Assembly (NCBI GenBank): GCA_913063035.1
Contig: CAJXYS010000010.1
Coordinates: 1-64,000 of the forward strand
Reading direction: 5' to 3'
Source: an uncultured Maritimibacter sp.
GTDB lineage: Bacteria; Pseudomonadota; Alphaproteobacteria; Rhodobacterales; Rhodobacteraceae
DNA: 64,000 nucleotides
Shown here one piece after another: positions 1 through 7,863 of this stretch; the stretch's first letter is position 1, and the number at the start of each line of letters is the position of its first letter. The notes beneath the pieces are model-generated. The model was not told where the DNA came from, did not search any database, and saw nothing but the letters and a program-made list of their open reading frames with translations. Made by a program: the position numbers and the translations under genes.

Positions 1-75
1 GCTGCAAGGTGCGGCAGCGGACTGTAAATCCGCCGGGGAGACCCATGCCTGGTTCGATTCCAGGGTCGCCCACCA
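1..75 (+). tRNA. tRNA-Tyr (anticodon GTA), 5' end outside window
   Basis: The anticodon stem (17-21 with 29-33) encloses the loop CTGTAAA, giving anticodon GTA at 24-26. The T arm is at 48-64 with loop TTCGATT. The 3' acceptor strand is 65-71, the discriminator base is A and CCA is encoded at 73-75. The segment between the anticodon and T stems is long, as expected of class II tRNA-Tyr. The 5' acceptor strand and most of the D arm lie before base 1. Confidence 0.93.
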
Positions 76-80
76 CTTTT

Positions 81-105
81 CCGGTCCGGCATGCCACCGG
101 ACCGG
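81..105. other. Perfect 9-bp stem-loop after tRNA-Tyr
   Basis: CCGGTCCGG (81-89) pairs with CCGGACCGG (97-105) around a 7-nt loop, starting 6 nt after the tRNA CCA. There is no T run after it, so it may be a weak terminator or a processing or stabilising hairpin. The rest of the gap to 244 shows nothing I can name. Confidence 0.45.
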
Positions 106-244
106 GCCGGCGCAGCACAAAGCGTCGACACTTTTCGACAATTTCTCACGCTTCGGCACCGCCCGCGGAAATGCTGGCAACCTGCGCCGGGCTTCCTCGA
201 TCCCAGGGGCAATCCCGCCCCTGGAAACGTCTGCGAGGTGTCCG

Positions 245-523
245 ATGCAAACCGCGAAACCGGGATTTCTTGCAAGCCGCGTCGCCGAAGATGCCTTCGG
301 GGCGCTGCCGAACCTGATCGTGGCCGGCGGCCTGGCGCTCGGCGCCGCGGCGCTGTTCATCCAGATGAACGGCCAGCCGGCGGACATGCCCCCCGTCGCC
401 GAGCCGCCGCAGATGGTGCGCCAGGCGACCACGCCGGCCCCGGTCGCGGCCCGGCCCTCGCTGCCGGAGCGCCGCCGCGACGTTCTGCGCCAGCTGCTCG
501 CCGCGCCCGTGGCCGCCCGCTAG
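245..523 (+). CDS. Hypothetical small membrane-anchored protein (92 aa)
   Basis: I do not recognise this family. One hydrophobic stretch at about residues 21-40 (LPNLIVAGGLALGAAALFI) looks like a membrane anchor. It is followed by a Pro/Ala-rich tail (residues 45-75) and a basic end. A Shine-Dalgarno-like GAGGT lies about 8 nt before the ATG, and that decides the start. Overlapping frames in this G+C-rich stretch are also open, so the call rests on the RBS and the coherent hydrophobic segment. The function is unknown; tail composition suggests a single-pass envelope protein. Confidence 0.55.
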   Translation: MQTAKPGFLASRVAEDAFGALPNLIVAGGLALGAAALFIQMNGQPADMPPVAEPPQMVRQATTPAPVAARPSLPERRRDVLRQLLAAPVAAR

Positions 524-603
524 GATCCCGGCGCCGCCCGACCCGGCGGCAGCGTTCGGGTTTCCGCAAGGCCTTTTGCGGGTATACTGCGCCCGAGTAA
601 CGA

Positions 604-1623
604 GTGCGGGTGCCGTTCATGGCCGGGGCGCGGGCGCCAGACCCTTTCAACGTTCTTGCCGTCGTGCAGCGCGGGCGGCTGGAATACGAGGCGGTTCTCT
701 TCGCCGCCTCTTTCCGGGCGACCAATCCGGGCTTCCGGGGGCGGCTGATCTTCGCGGAGCCGCAGCCGGGTCCGCTCTGGCCGGGCGATCCGCGCATATC
801 GGATCCGGCGGTGCGCGCGCTGCTGGCCGACCGCTTCGACGCCGAGATCCGTCCCTTCGAAAGCCGGGCCTTCGGCGCCGGCTACCCGCATGGCAACAAG
901 ATCGAGGGCTTGTCGGTGCTGCCGCCCGACAGCCCGTTCGTGTTCTTCGACACGGACACGCTGTTTCTCGACCGGCTCGACCGCGTGCCCTTCGATTTCG
1001 ACCGGCCCACCGCCTCGGCCGCGGTCCGGGGCACCTGGCCCGTTCCAACGCTTTACGGGCCGGGCTACACGGCGATCTGGCGCGCGCTCTACGACCGCTT
1101 CGGGCTCGACTTCGAGCGCACGCTCGACCGCACGCAGCCCGACGAACACTGGGCGCGCTATCTCTATTTCAACGCCGGTTGGTTCTTTCACCGGGACCCG
1201 CGCCGGTTTCACCGCCTCTACCTCCGCTATGCCCGGTCGATCCACGACGACCCGCCGGCGGAACTGGCGCTCCAGCCGCTCGATCCCTGGCTCGACCAGG
1301 TCGCGCTGCCGCTGGTGATCCACGCGCTCGGCGGCGGGCGCGGCACGCTGCCGCCGGGCCTGCTCGACGGGGCGGTGAGCTGTCACTGGCGGGTGCTGCC
1401 GTTGTTCTACGCCCGCGAGAGCGCGGACAAGATCGCCTGGATGGAGGCGGTCGCCGCGCCGAACCGGGTCAAGACGGTGCTGAAGGCCTATGCGCCGTTC
1501 CGGCGCATGATCTACCAGGGGCGCGGCCACAAGGCGCGCGCGCTGTTCGACCGCGACGGCCTGCCGCGCCGCGAGCAGGCGATCCGGAACCGGATCAGGC
1601 GCGCCGGGCTCTGGATGCGCTAG
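604..1623 (+). CDS. Putative glycosyltransferase-like protein
   Basis: A 339-residue soluble protein with no signal peptide. It has an acidic DTDTLFLD motif at about residues 118-125 after a hydrophobic strand (PFVFF). That fits the DxD metal/nucleotide-sugar site of GT-A fold glycosyltransferases. Two Trp-rich stretches (HWARYLYFNAGWFF and HWRVLPLFY) resemble acceptor-side motifs of such enzymes. The start is taken as GTG at 604, with a GAG a few bases upstream; an in-frame ATG at 619 is the alternative. It converges on hisE, 62 bp away. The substrate cannot be read from sequence and the family assignment is inferred from the DxD motif alone. Confidence 0.65.
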   Translation: MRVPFMAGARAPDPFNVLAVVQRGRLEYEAVLFAASFRATNPGFRGRLIFAEPQPGPLWPGDPRISDPAVRALLADRFDAEIRPFESRAFGAGYPHGNKIEGLSVLPPDSPFVFFDTDTLFLDRLDRVPFDFDRPTASAAVRGTWPVPTLYGPGYTAIWRALYDRFGLDFERTLDRTQPDEHWARYLYFNAGWFFHRDPRRFHRLYLRYARSIHDDPPAELALQPLDPWLDQVALPLVIHALGGGRGTLPPGLLDGAVSCHWRVLPLFYARESADKIAWMEAVAAPNRVKTVLKAYAPFRRMIYQGRGHKARALFDRDGLPRREQAIRNRIRRAGLWMR

Positions 1624-1641
1624 CGCGCGCTTTCATCGTTC

Positions 1642-1666
1642 CGGAAATATCCCCGCCGGAGGCATG
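1642..1666. repeat. Dispersed intergenic repeat, half-element
   Basis: A 25-bp stretch with the core ATATCCCCGCCGGAGGC is identical to 29176-29200 and matches the inverted arm at 29123-29138. It lies between two convergent genes. Rhodobacteraceae genomes carry many intergenic copies with a CCTCCGGCGGGGATAT-type core, and this looks like a single arm of such an element. Confidence 0.7.
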
Positions 1667-1685
1667 AAATCCCGGCGCGCGGCGC

Positions 1686-1996
1686 TCAACCCCGGCGCGC
1701 GGCCTTCTCGGCCACGCCGCTCGTCCCCTCGCGCCGTTCCAGCTCGGCCAGGACGTCGGCCAGCTTCACGTTCCGCGACTCGAGCATCACCACAAGGTGA
1801 AAGAGCACGTCCGCCGCCTCGGCGGCCAGGCCGTCGCGGTCCCCCTGCGCGGCGGCGATGATCGCCTCGACGGCCTCCTCGCCGAATTTCTCGGCGCATT
1901 TCGCCGGCCCCTCGGCCAGCAGCCGCGCGGTCCAGCTCGTCTCGGGGTCGGCATCGCGGCGGGCCGCGACGGTTTCGGCCAGTCGGTCCAGTAGGT

Positions 1997-2000
<4 letters not shown>
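1686..2000 (-). CDS. hisE: Phosphoribosyl-ATP pyrophosphatase
   Basis: HisE removes pyrophosphate from phosphoribosyl-ATP to give phosphoribosyl-AMP, the second step of histidine synthesis, in the cytoplasm. At 104 aa it has normal length for a stand-alone HisE. The MazG-like helical signature is clear: [17 protein letters not shown] at about residues 34-50 and [13 protein letters not shown] at about 61-73. Their acidic residues bind Mg2+. Its ATG overlaps the hisF stop in an ATGA, so the two are translationally coupled. It is the last gene of the hisA-hisF-hisE run. Confidence 0.95.
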
Positions 2001-2758
<758 letters not shown>

Positions 2759-2825
2759 CTCGGGTTCCTCGGTCTCGCGGCCGTGTTCTAGGCGCATTCG
2801 CGCCCCGATGCCAGCGGCTTGGGCC

Positions 2826-3551
2826 TCAGCCGTCCCGGAGCGCGGCGAGCGCCGCGCCGAGATCGAGCGCCCCGTCATAGAGCGCCCGGCCGGAAATCGC
2901 CCCGGCCAGCGGCGCCCCGCAGTCGCGCAGCGCGATCAGGTCCGCGAGCGACGAGACGCCGCCCGAGGCGATGACCGGGATCGACACCGCGCGGGCGAGC
3001 GCGGCGGTGGCCGCCACGTTCGGGCCCTGCATGGCGCCGTCGCGCTCGATATCGGTGTAGATGATCGCGGCGACCCCGGCATCCTCGAAGCTCCGGGCGA
3101 GGTCGATCACGTCATGCTCGGTCTCCTCGGCCCAGCCGCGGGTCGCGACCTTGCCGTTGCGGGCGTCGAGCCCGACGGCCACCTTGCCCGGGAAGGCCGC
3201 CGCCGCCTCGCGCACCAGCGCCGGGCGTTCCACCGCGACGGTGCCGAGAATCACGCGGGCCAGCCCCTTGTCGAGCCAGGTCTCGATCTGGTGCATCTCG
3301 CGGATGCCGCCACCGAGCTGGCAGGGCACGTCCACCGCCCCGAGGATCGCCTCGACGGCGTCGCCGTTGACCGGGTGCCCGGCGAAGGCGCCGTTCAGGT
3401 CGACCAGATGCAGCCAGTCGCACCCCGCCGCGGCGAAGGCCCGCGCCTGGCCGGCCGGGTCGTCGTTGAAGACCGTCGCGGCATCCATCTCGCCGCGCAG
3501 GAGCCGCACGCAATTGCCGTCCTTGAGGTCGATGGCGGGGAAGAGGATCAT
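2826..3551 (-). CDS. hisA: ProFAR isomerase (phosphoribosylformimino-AICAR-P isomerase)
   Basis: HisA (241 aa) isomerises ProFAR to PRFAR. The N-terminus [17 protein letters not shown] carries the catalytic Asp8. The second catalytic Asp is in [15 protein letters not shown] (about residue 130), and the phosphate-binding glycine loops QLGGGIR and IASGGVSS are intact. It lies 67 bp upstream of hisF on the same strand. The ATG at 3551 gives the family's usual start. Confidence 0.97.
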   Translation of the reverse strand: MILFPAIDLKDGNCVRLLRGEMDAATVFNDDPAGQARAFAAAGCDWLHLVDLNGAFAGHPVNGDAVEAILGAVDVPCQLGGGIREMHQIETWLDKGLARVILGTVAVERPALVREAAAAFPGKVAVGLDARNGKVATRGWAEETEHDVIDLARSFEDAGVAAIIYTDIERDGAMQGPNVAATAALARAVSIPVIASGGVSSLADLIALRDCGAPLAGAISGRALYDGALDLGAALAALRDG

Positions 3552-3721
3552 GGGCGCCGTCCTTGCCGGGAAAACTCGCGCGGGTGATAGCGCCATGCGC
3601 GGGCAGAGGAAACCCCCGCCGCGCGCCAAGTTGACGTCGGGTCACGTTCGCGGTTGTTCCCCCGCCCGTGACAGGTTAGCCCTTGGCACGGTTTCTGGCG
3701 CAGAACGCAGGGGGCACTGGC

Positions 3722-3901
3722 ATGAACGGATTCGCAACCTGGCTGGCGCTCGTGGGCGCGGTCATCCTGGCCGGCATCGCGGTGCCTTACGGGCTGCTTG
3801 GCGGCGGCGCGGCCTCTCTCGACATCTTCTGGTTCTGGTGCGCCTTCGGCGTGGCGGTGGTCGTTCTGATCGTCGCCGGCGTCTCGCGCTGGAGGGTCTG
3901 A
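3722..3901 (+). CDS. Small two-helix membrane protein upstream of a symporter
   Basis: A 59-residue protein made almost only of two hydrophobic helices (about residues 5-25 and 32-53), ending in a basic SRWRV tail. An AGGGGG ribosome site about 8 nt upstream of the ATG fixes the start; the frame stays open further 5' but without support. The stop is 3 nt before the start of the sodium:solute symporter gene, so the two are one transcript. Some SSS transporters have a small membrane subunit encoded just upstream. By analogy this could be an accessory subunit, but that is inference from position, size and topology. Confidence 0.7.
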   Translation: MNGFATWLALVGAVILAGIAVPYGLLGGGAASLDIFWFWCAFGVAVVVLIVAGVSRWRV

Positions 3902-3904
3902 GCC

Positions 3905-5377
3905 ATGATCGAACCCTATCTGGTCTGGGGCGCGGTGATCGCCTTTGCCGTGATCGGCGGCTTCATCGTCTACGCCGCGGCGCGCGGCAATACCGGGACC
4001 GCGGCCGACTACTACCTCGGCGGGCGGCATCTCGGCGGCATGGTCTCGGGGCTGTCCTATGCCGCGACGACCTATTCGGCTTTCATGCTGGTCGTGCTGA
4101 CCGGGCTGACCTATCGCGGCGGCGTGGGCGCGCTGGGCTTCGAGCTGGTCTATTTCTCGGGCCTGACGCTGCTGGTCGTCTTCGGGCCGCGCTTCTGGCT
4201 GGCGGCCCGGAAATGGGGCTTCATCACCCCCGCCGAGATGCTGGGCGCACGCTATGGCGACCGCAACATCGCGCGGCTCGTGGCGGTGCTGAGCCTCGTC
4301 TTCCTGATGCCCTACTGCACGACGCAAATGGCCGGGATCGGGCTCTTGCTGTCGGGGGTGACGGGCGGCGAGATCAGCCTGCCGGTGGCCATCGCCATCG
4401 GCGCGGTGCTGGCGATCTTCTGGACGCTGGTGGCTGGGCTGCGCTCGGTCGCCTGGACCGATGCGGGGCAGGCGGCCGTGATGTTGGTCTCGGGAATCCT
4501 GGCGGTGGGGTTCGCGGTTTCCTTCATCGGCGGGCTCGACGTCTTCACGGCCAAGGTGACCGCGGAGAGCGGCGCATGGCTCGACGTGCCGGGCCCGGGG
4601 CTCTGGGCCTTCCCGACCTTCATCGCGCTGGCGTTGCCGTGGTTCTTCTTCCCGCTCTCCAACCCCCAGGTCAGCCAGCGTCTCTTCGTGGTCGAGGACA
4701 TGGCCGCGATGCGGCGGATGATCCTCTGGGTGCTGGGCTTCGGCCTGGTCTTCACGCTGATCGCGGTGATCTGGGGCTTCGCGGCGCTGGTGATCGCACC
4801 CGGGCTCGAGAACCCGGCCAACGCGACGCCGACCCTGCTGGGCTCGGGCGCAGTGCCGGTCGCGGTCAGCCTGTTGCTGATCGTCGGCATCCTGTCGGCC
4901 GCCGTCTCCACGCTCGATTCCATCGCGCTGACTCTGGGCTCGATGGTGGCGCGCGACCTGATGCGCCAGGGCGAGGGGCGCGACGCGCGCCAGATCTTCA
5001 TCGGCCGCGTGGTGGTGGTGCTGGTCGTGCTGTTCGCCGCCGGCTTCGCGGTGCGCGAGGCGGCGATCGTCGACCAGCTGGCGGCGCTGTCGGCGGCGGG
5101 GCTGATCGTGACGGTGCCCGCGACGATCGGCGCCTTCTTCTGGCGTGGCGGCACCGCCTGGGGCGTGCTGGCCTCGCTTCTGGGCGGCGCGACGACGGCG
5201 ATCTGGCTGGCGATGGTCGCGGGTGTCAGCGTTTTCGACCCGACGCTGGCACTGACCGTGATCGCGGTGACGGTGGGGCTCTTCGTGGGCGTGAGCCTCG
5301 TCACCCGGCCGCGGGCCGATGCGCTCGACTTCAAGGGCGCGCTGCGTCCCGAGCTTGACCGGATGGGGGCCTGGTAG
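3905..5377 (+). CDS. Sodium:solute symporter (SSS family)
   Basis: A 490-aa inner-membrane protein with about 13 hydrophobic helices, the usual SSS topology. Family features include DYYLGGRHLGGMVSGLSYAAT near residue 38, FGPRFWLAARKWGFITPAEML near residues 97-117, FPLSNPQVSQRLFV near 255 and the SAAVSTLDSIALTLGS motif near 330, which contains Na+-site Ser/Thr residues. The substrate is not evident; proline, pantothenate and small carboxylates are all used in this family. It is coupled to the upstream small membrane gene. The pair and the following DUF2147 gene sit on the opposite strand inside the his block. Confidence 0.9.
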   Translation: MIEPYLVWGAVIAFAVIGGFIVYAAARGNTGTAADYYLGGRHLGGMVSGLSYAATTYSAFMLVVLTGLTYRGGVGALGFELVYFSGLTLLVVFGPRFWLAARKWGFITPAEMLGARYGDRNIARLVAVLSLVFLMPYCTTQMAGIGLLLSGVTGGEISLPVAIAIGAVLAIFWTLVAGLRSVAWTDAGQAAVMLVSGILAVGFAVSFIGGLDVFTAKVTAESGAWLDVPGPGLWAFPTFIALALPWFFFPLSNPQVSQRLFVVEDMAAMRRMILWVLGFGLVFTLIAVIWGFAALVIAPGLENPANATPTLLGSGAVPVAVSLLLIVGILSAAVSTLDSIALTLGSMVARDLMRQGEGRDARQIFIGRVVVVLVVLFAAGFAVREAAIVDQLAALSAAGLIVTVPATIGAFFWRGGTAWGVLASLLGGATTAIWLAMVAGVSVFDPTLALTVIAVTVGLFVGVSLVTRPRADALDFKGALRPELDRMGAW

Positions 5378-5410
5378 ACCCCACGTCAATCTTGCCCGAT
5401 CCCGCGGGGT

Positions 5411-5427
5411 GGCCCCAGTCTGGGGCC
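5411..5427. other. 7-bp GC-rich hairpin after the symporter
   Basis: GGCCCCA and TGGGGCC pair around a GTC loop. It sits between the symporter stop and the ribosome site of the DUF2147 gene. There is no T run, so it is at best a weak terminator or an mRNA-stabilising structure. Confidence 0.4.
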
Positions 5428-5446
5428 GTCACGAGGGAGGAAAATC

Positions 5447-5842
5447 ATGAAACGTCTTGCACGCGCCTTTGCCGCGGGCCTCTTGCTCGCGGGGCCCGCG
5501 GCCGCGGACCCGGCTACCGGGCTCTGGCAAACGGAGCCCGGCGATGACGGCGCCTTCGCCCATGTCCGCATCTATTCCTGCGCGCCGCATCTCTGCGGGG
5601 TGATCGAGGCCGCCTTCGACCGCGCCGGGGCGCCGGTCGAGAGCGACACCGTCGGAAAGCGCATGATCTGGGACATGCGCCCCGAGGGTGGTGGTGGCTA
5701 TGGCGGCGGCAAGATCTGGGCGCCGGACCGCGACAAGGTCTACCGCGCGCAGATGGCGCTGCAAGGGAACCGGCTGACGGTCGAGGGGTGTATCCTGGGC
5801 GGCCTGGCCTGCCGGGGGCAGGACTGGACACGGCTGCGCTGA
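5447..5842 (+). CDS. DUF2147 family secreted protein
   Basis: A 131-aa protein with a signal peptide (MKRLARAFAAGLLLAGPAAA, cleavage after about residue 20). The mature part begins DPATGLWQTEPGDDGAFAHV, the typical DUF2147 opening. Two cysteines in IYSCAPHLCGVI probably form a disulfide. Later features are the Gly-rich GGGYGGGKIWAPDRDKVYRAQM and the closing GCILGGLACRGQDWTRL. The family is periplasmic and of unknown function, possibly binding a lipophilic ligand. The ribosome site GAGGGAGGA (5433-5441) is exceptionally purine-rich and complementary to the CCUCCUCCC loops encoded near 16 kb. Confidence 0.88.
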   Translation: MKRLARAFAAGLLLAGPAAADPATGLWQTEPGDDGAFAHVRIYSCAPHLCGVIEAAFDRAGAPVESDTVGKRMIWDMRPEGGGGYGGGKIWAPDRDKVYRAQMALQGNRLTVEGCILGGLACRGQDWTRLR

Positions 5843-5857
5843 GCCGTCAGGCGCCGC

Positions 5858-6496
5858 TCAGGGGCGCCACTTGAGGAAGTTGGCGATCAGGTGCAGCCCG
5901 GTGCGCTGGCTCTTTTCCGGGTGGAACTGGGTGCCGAAAAGGTTGTCGCGCGCCACCGCCGCGGTGATCTCGCCGCCGTAATCGACATGGGCGGCGCGAT
6001 GGGCCGGATCGGCGGTCCGGAAATGGTAGCTGTGCACGAAATAGGCGTGATCGCCCGTCCCGATGCCCTCGAGGACCGGGTGGGGGGTGTCGATCACCAG
6101 TTCGTTCCAGCCCATATGCGGCACCTTCAGCGCCGGGTCCGCGGGCTCGATCGCGACGACCTCGCCGGCGATCCAGCCAAAGCCCTCGGTCACGGCGTAT
6201 TCGCGGCCGCGGTCGGCCATCATCTGCATGCCGACGCAGATGCCGAGAAAGGGCTTGCCGCCGGCGATGACCGCGGCCTCGATCGCGTCGAAGAGCCCGT
6301 CATAGGCCGCGAGCCCGGCCCGGCAGTCGGCGAAGGCGCCGACGCCCGGCAGAACGACACGGTCAGCCGCGGCGACGACATCGGGGTCGGACGTCACCAC
6401 GACCGGGCCCGCGCCGGTTTCCGCCGCCATCCGCTGAAAGCTCTTCTCGGCGGAGTGCAGGTTCCCGGAGCCGTAATCGATGATCGCCGTCGTCAC
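5858..6496 (-). CDS. hisH: Imidazole glycerol phosphate synthase, glutaminase subunit
   Basis: HisH (212 aa) hydrolyses glutamine and channels ammonia to HisF. This is a class I glutamine amidotransferase: nucleophile Cys87 in GICVGMQMM, and His192/Glu194 in HPEKS. The oxyanion-strand residues PGVGAF lie near 50-55. The start is GTG at 6496, one base after the hisB stop, giving the normal [13 protein letters not shown] opening. The gene ends 16 bp from the convergent DUF2147 gene. Confidence 0.96.
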   Translation of the reverse strand: MTTAIIDYGSGNLHSAEKSFQRMAAETGAGPVVVTSDPDVVAAADRVVLPGVGAFADCRAGLAAYDGLFDAIEAAVIAGGKPFLGICVGMQMMADRGREYAVTEGFGWIAGEVVAIEPADPALKVPHMGWNELVIDTPHPVLEGIGTGDHAYFVHSYHFRTADPAHRAAHVDYGGEITAAVARDNLFGTQFHPEKSQRTGLHLIANFLKWRP

Positions 6497-6497
6497 G

Positions 6498-7085
6498 TCA
6501 GAGCGCCCCCTTGGTCGACGGGACGTCGTCGGCCTTCCGGGGATCGGTCTCCACCGCGTCGCGGAGCGCCCGCGCGACCGCCTTGAAGGCGGCCTCGGCG
6601 ATGTGATGGCTGTTGATCCCGTGCAGCCGGTCCACATGCAGGGTGATGCCGCCATGGGTGGACAACGCCTGGAAGAACTCGCGCACCAGCTCGGTGTCGA
6701 AACCGCCGATCCTGTCGGAGGGGAAATCGACGTTCCAGACCAGGAAGGGCCGGCCCGACAGATCGAGCGCGGCGCGCAGCAGCGCGTCGTCCATCGGCAG
6801 AAGGCAGGCGCCGTAGCGCCGGATGCCGCGCTTGTCGCCGAGCGCCTCCGCCAGCGCCTGGCCAAGCGCGATCCCGGTATCCTCGACCGAGTGGTGGTCG
6901 TCGATATGGGTATCGCCCTCACAGCGCACGGTCATGTCGATCAGCGCGTGCCGCGCCAACTGGTCGAGCATGTGGTCGAAGAACCCGACCCCGGTCCGGT
7001 TGTCGTAGCGGCCGGTGCCGTCGAGATCGAGTTCCACGGTGATCGCGGTCTCGGCCGTCTTGCGGGTGATCGTGGCCTTGCGCAT
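6498..7085 (-). CDS. hisB: Imidazoleglycerol-phosphate dehydratase
   Basis: HisB (195 aa) dehydrates imidazole glycerol phosphate to imidazole acetol phosphate. The Mn-binding signatures are present twice: [18 protein letters not shown] near residues 58-75 and [20 protein letters not shown] near 157-176. The monofunctional size matches non-enteric bacteria. AGAAGGGG precedes the ATG by a suitable distance. It is the first gene of the hisB-hisH pair. Confidence 0.96.
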   Translation of the reverse strand: MRKATITRKTAETAITVELDLDGTGRYDNRTGVGFFDHMLDQLARHALIDMTVRCEGDTHIDDHHSVEDTGIALGQALAEALGDKRGIRRYGACLLPMDDALLRAALDLSGRPFLVWNVDFPSDRIGGFDTELVREFFQALSTHGGITLHVDRLHGINSHHIAEAAFKAVARALRDAVETDPRKADDVPSTKGAL

Positions 7086-7238
7086 GGCGTGCCCCTTCTT
7101 GCGGTTCGCGCGGGTTATAGGCGCCCGGCGCGCGCAGGGGAAGGGGGGCAGCGCATGGCCCGGCCGCCAAGCCGGGCCGCCGTCGCGGGGCCGCCACAAG
7201 GACGCCCCGAACACCGCCTGATCTTTCGTGGAAGTTTC

Positions 7239-7313
7239 TGGAGCGGGCGATGGGATTCGAACCCACGACCCCAACCTTGGCAAGGTTGTGCTCTACCCCT
7301 GAGCTACACCCGC
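7239..7313 (-). tRNA. tRNA-Gly (anticodon GCC)
   Basis: Read on the minus strand, the gene starts GCGGGTG and ends CGCCCGC-T-CCA, forming a 7-bp acceptor stem with one G-U pair. The D arm is GCTCAGGGGTAGAGC, the anticodon arm contains CTTGCCAAG (anticodon GCC), and the T loop is TTCGAAT. CCA is encoded. It lies in the spacer upstream of hisB. Confidence 0.96.
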
Positions 7314-7398
7314 ATCCTTGTGTGGAGCGTGAGATAACCAGTCTCGCCGGGGCCTGCAAGGGGAAAATTGGCCCCTGCGGCCGGATTTTTCGGGCCGC

Positions 7399-7785
7399 TC
7401 AGCCCAGCGCGTGAAAGATGTTGCCGAGGGCGCCCAGCAGGATCACCGAGAAGGTCGCGACCATGCCGAGCGTGCGCAGCACAAGCGGCGGATCGGTCAG
7501 GCGGATCGCCAGGGCATGGACGATCCGGCCGGCGACCAGCAGCAGACCGAGCAGGTGAATCGCAAGGCCCGGCGCGCCCTGCAATTCGGCCAGGGCCATC
7601 AGCAGCAGTGCCAGCGGCGCGTATTCCGCCATGTTGGCGTGCGCCCGGCCGCGGCGCAGAAGCTCTGGATCGTCCCCGTCACCCAGGAGGATGCCGCTGC
7701 GAAAGCGGTACATCACCACCGACAGGCTGAGCGTGACGTAGAAGAGGGCGATGATACCGGCGTAAAGCGGCGTGACTGACAACAT
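7399..7785 (-). CDS. MAPEG family membrane protein
   Basis: A 128-aa protein with four hydrophobic helices. The MAPEG hallmark is visible: RRGRAHANMAEYAPLALLLMAL near residues 44-63, with the Arg/Asn/Glu cluster that binds glutathione in characterised members. Bacterial MAPEG proteins are often annotated as glutathione-dependent or unknown membrane enzymes. The start is the ATG opening MLSVTPLYAG. It lies 78 bp downstream of pyc on the same strand. Confidence 0.88.
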   Translation of the reverse strand: MLSVTPLYAGIIALFYVTLSLSVVMYRFRSGILLGDGDDPELLRRGRAHANMAEYAPLALLLMALAELQGAPGLAIHLLGLLLVAGRIVHALAIRLTDPPLVLRTLGMVATFSVILLGALGNIFHALG

Positions 7786-7863
7786 GGGACGGTTCCGGCC
7801 GTGAACTCGTGACACGAGGCAGCATAGCCGATTGCGGCTGCGCGTCCACGGCCGTGTGCCGCC

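Noticed and set aside
1671..1703. Direct repeat CCCGGCGCGCGGC at the hisE 3' end
   Set aside because: Short and of very low complexity; explained by base composition and overlapping the hisE C-terminal codons.
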